Assembly (NCBI GenBank): GCA_023420895.1
Contig: JAEZUY010000004.1
Location: 1 to 50,034, forward strand
DNA length: 50,034 nt
Direction: 5' to 3'
Source: Bacillota bacterium
GTDB lineage: Bacteria > Bacillota > Clostridia > Tissierellales > Gottschalkiaceae
The notes under the pieces are model-generated. The model was not told the origin of the DNA, ran no database searches, and saw only the letters and a program-made list of their open reading frames with translations. Both the position numbers and the translations under genes were made by a program. Below are positions 49,881-50,034 of this stretch, one piece after another (position 1 is the stretch's first letter; each line of letters begins with the position of its first letter).

Positions 49881-50034
49881 ATGGGTAAAGAAAAATTTGA
49901 AAGAAGTAAACCGCACGTTAATATAGGAACAATAGGTCACGTTGACCACGGTAAAACAACACTTACAGCAGCAATAACAACTGTACTTAACAACAGATAC
50001 GGTACAGGAGCAGGTGTTGCATATGACAACATAG
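49881..50034 (+). CDS. tuf: Elongation factor Tu, N-terminal part (cut by window end)
   Basis: The first 51 codons of EF-Tu: MGKEKFERSKPHVNIGTIG, then HVDHGKTTLTAAIT with the P-loop GHVDHGKT at about 19-26. AAGGAGG lies 8 nt before the ATG. The gene runs off the right edge of the window. It delivers aminoacyl-tRNA to the ribosome with GTP. Codon use is noticeably more regular here, as expected for a highly expressed gene. Confidence 0.97.
   Translation, partial: MGKEKFERSKPHVNIGTIGHVDHGKTTLTAAITTVLNNRYGTGAGVAYDNI

Noticed and set aside
1..50034. CRISPR arrays, insertion sequences, phage or integrative elements
   Set aside because: No regularly spaced repeats, transposase, integrase or flanking att-like repeats were seen; gene order is that of a normal chromosome.

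Overview
This 50 kb window is chromosomal DNA from a low-GC Firmicute, most likely a clostridial or tissierellial anaerobe. Three things support this. Codon use is strongly biased to AGA (Arg) and ATA (Ile). Shine-Dalgarno (SD) sequences are strong. Gene order is typical of Firmicutes: ctsR-mcsA-mcsB-clpC-radA-disA-carD-yacL-ispD-ispF, then proS, gltX-cysE-cysS-mrnC-thyX-rlmB-yacP, tRNA-Thr and tuf. Rubrerythrin, short-chain flavodoxin and ThyX fit an anaerobic life. I assign no genus. I see no insertion sequence, prophage, integrase or CRISPR array. All genes appear intact except the 23S rRNA and tuf, which are cut by the window edges.

Layout. (1) 1-0.3 kb: end of a 23S-5S rRNA operon. (2) 0.5-8.5 kb: accessory single genes and pairs: a UcpA-like SDR, a GNAT/Eis-like acetyltransferase, an orphan pair of sugar ABC permeases, rubrerythrin, an AraC regulator divergent from flavodoxin-DUF3793, a stand-alone S4 paralogue and a corrinoid adenosyltransferase. 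(3) 9-19 kb: clpB under a CtsR operator, a CapA-like protein, a C_GCAxxG_C_C redox-type protein, a TDT transporter, a CofE-like ligase, eukaryote-type NADP isocitrate dehydrogenase and a secreted glucosaminidase. (4) 19.4-23.9 kb: carAB behind a PyrR-type attenuator. The CarA glutaminase site is visibly destroyed. (5) 24-29 kb: a small membrane protein, a two-component system, an HtrA protease and an orphan hisC. (6) 29.1-38.3 kb: the CtsR/McsAB/ClpC protein quality-control operon, then radA, disA, carD and yacL. (7) 38.3-50 kb: isoprenoid (ispDF), aminoacyl-tRNA synthetase, cysteine and rRNA-processing genes, tRNA-Thr(GGT) and tuf.

Regulation can be read directly at several places. CtsR operators lie just downstream of strong sigma-A promoters at clpB and ctsR. 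A 21-bp tandem repeat lies between the AraC gene and flavodoxin. 10-bp-phased repeats precede htrA, and a related site precedes its neighbouring response-regulator gene. A PyrR binding loop plus terminator precedes carA.

Most notable observations. (a) CarA has Ser241 in place of the catalytic Cys and Asp326 in place of the catalytic His. This predicts an ammonia-dependent carbamoyl-phosphate synthetase. (b) In four genes (carD, a flavin-binding protein, proS, cysS) the only good SD is 21-71 nt upstream of a start codon fixed by conserved protein sequence. In each, a perfect inverted repeat fills the gap, so a hairpin would bring SD and start to near-normal distance. The carD case adds a competing 10-bp pairing that could make it a two-state RNA switch. 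This is the best candidate for an undescribed mechanism in the window.
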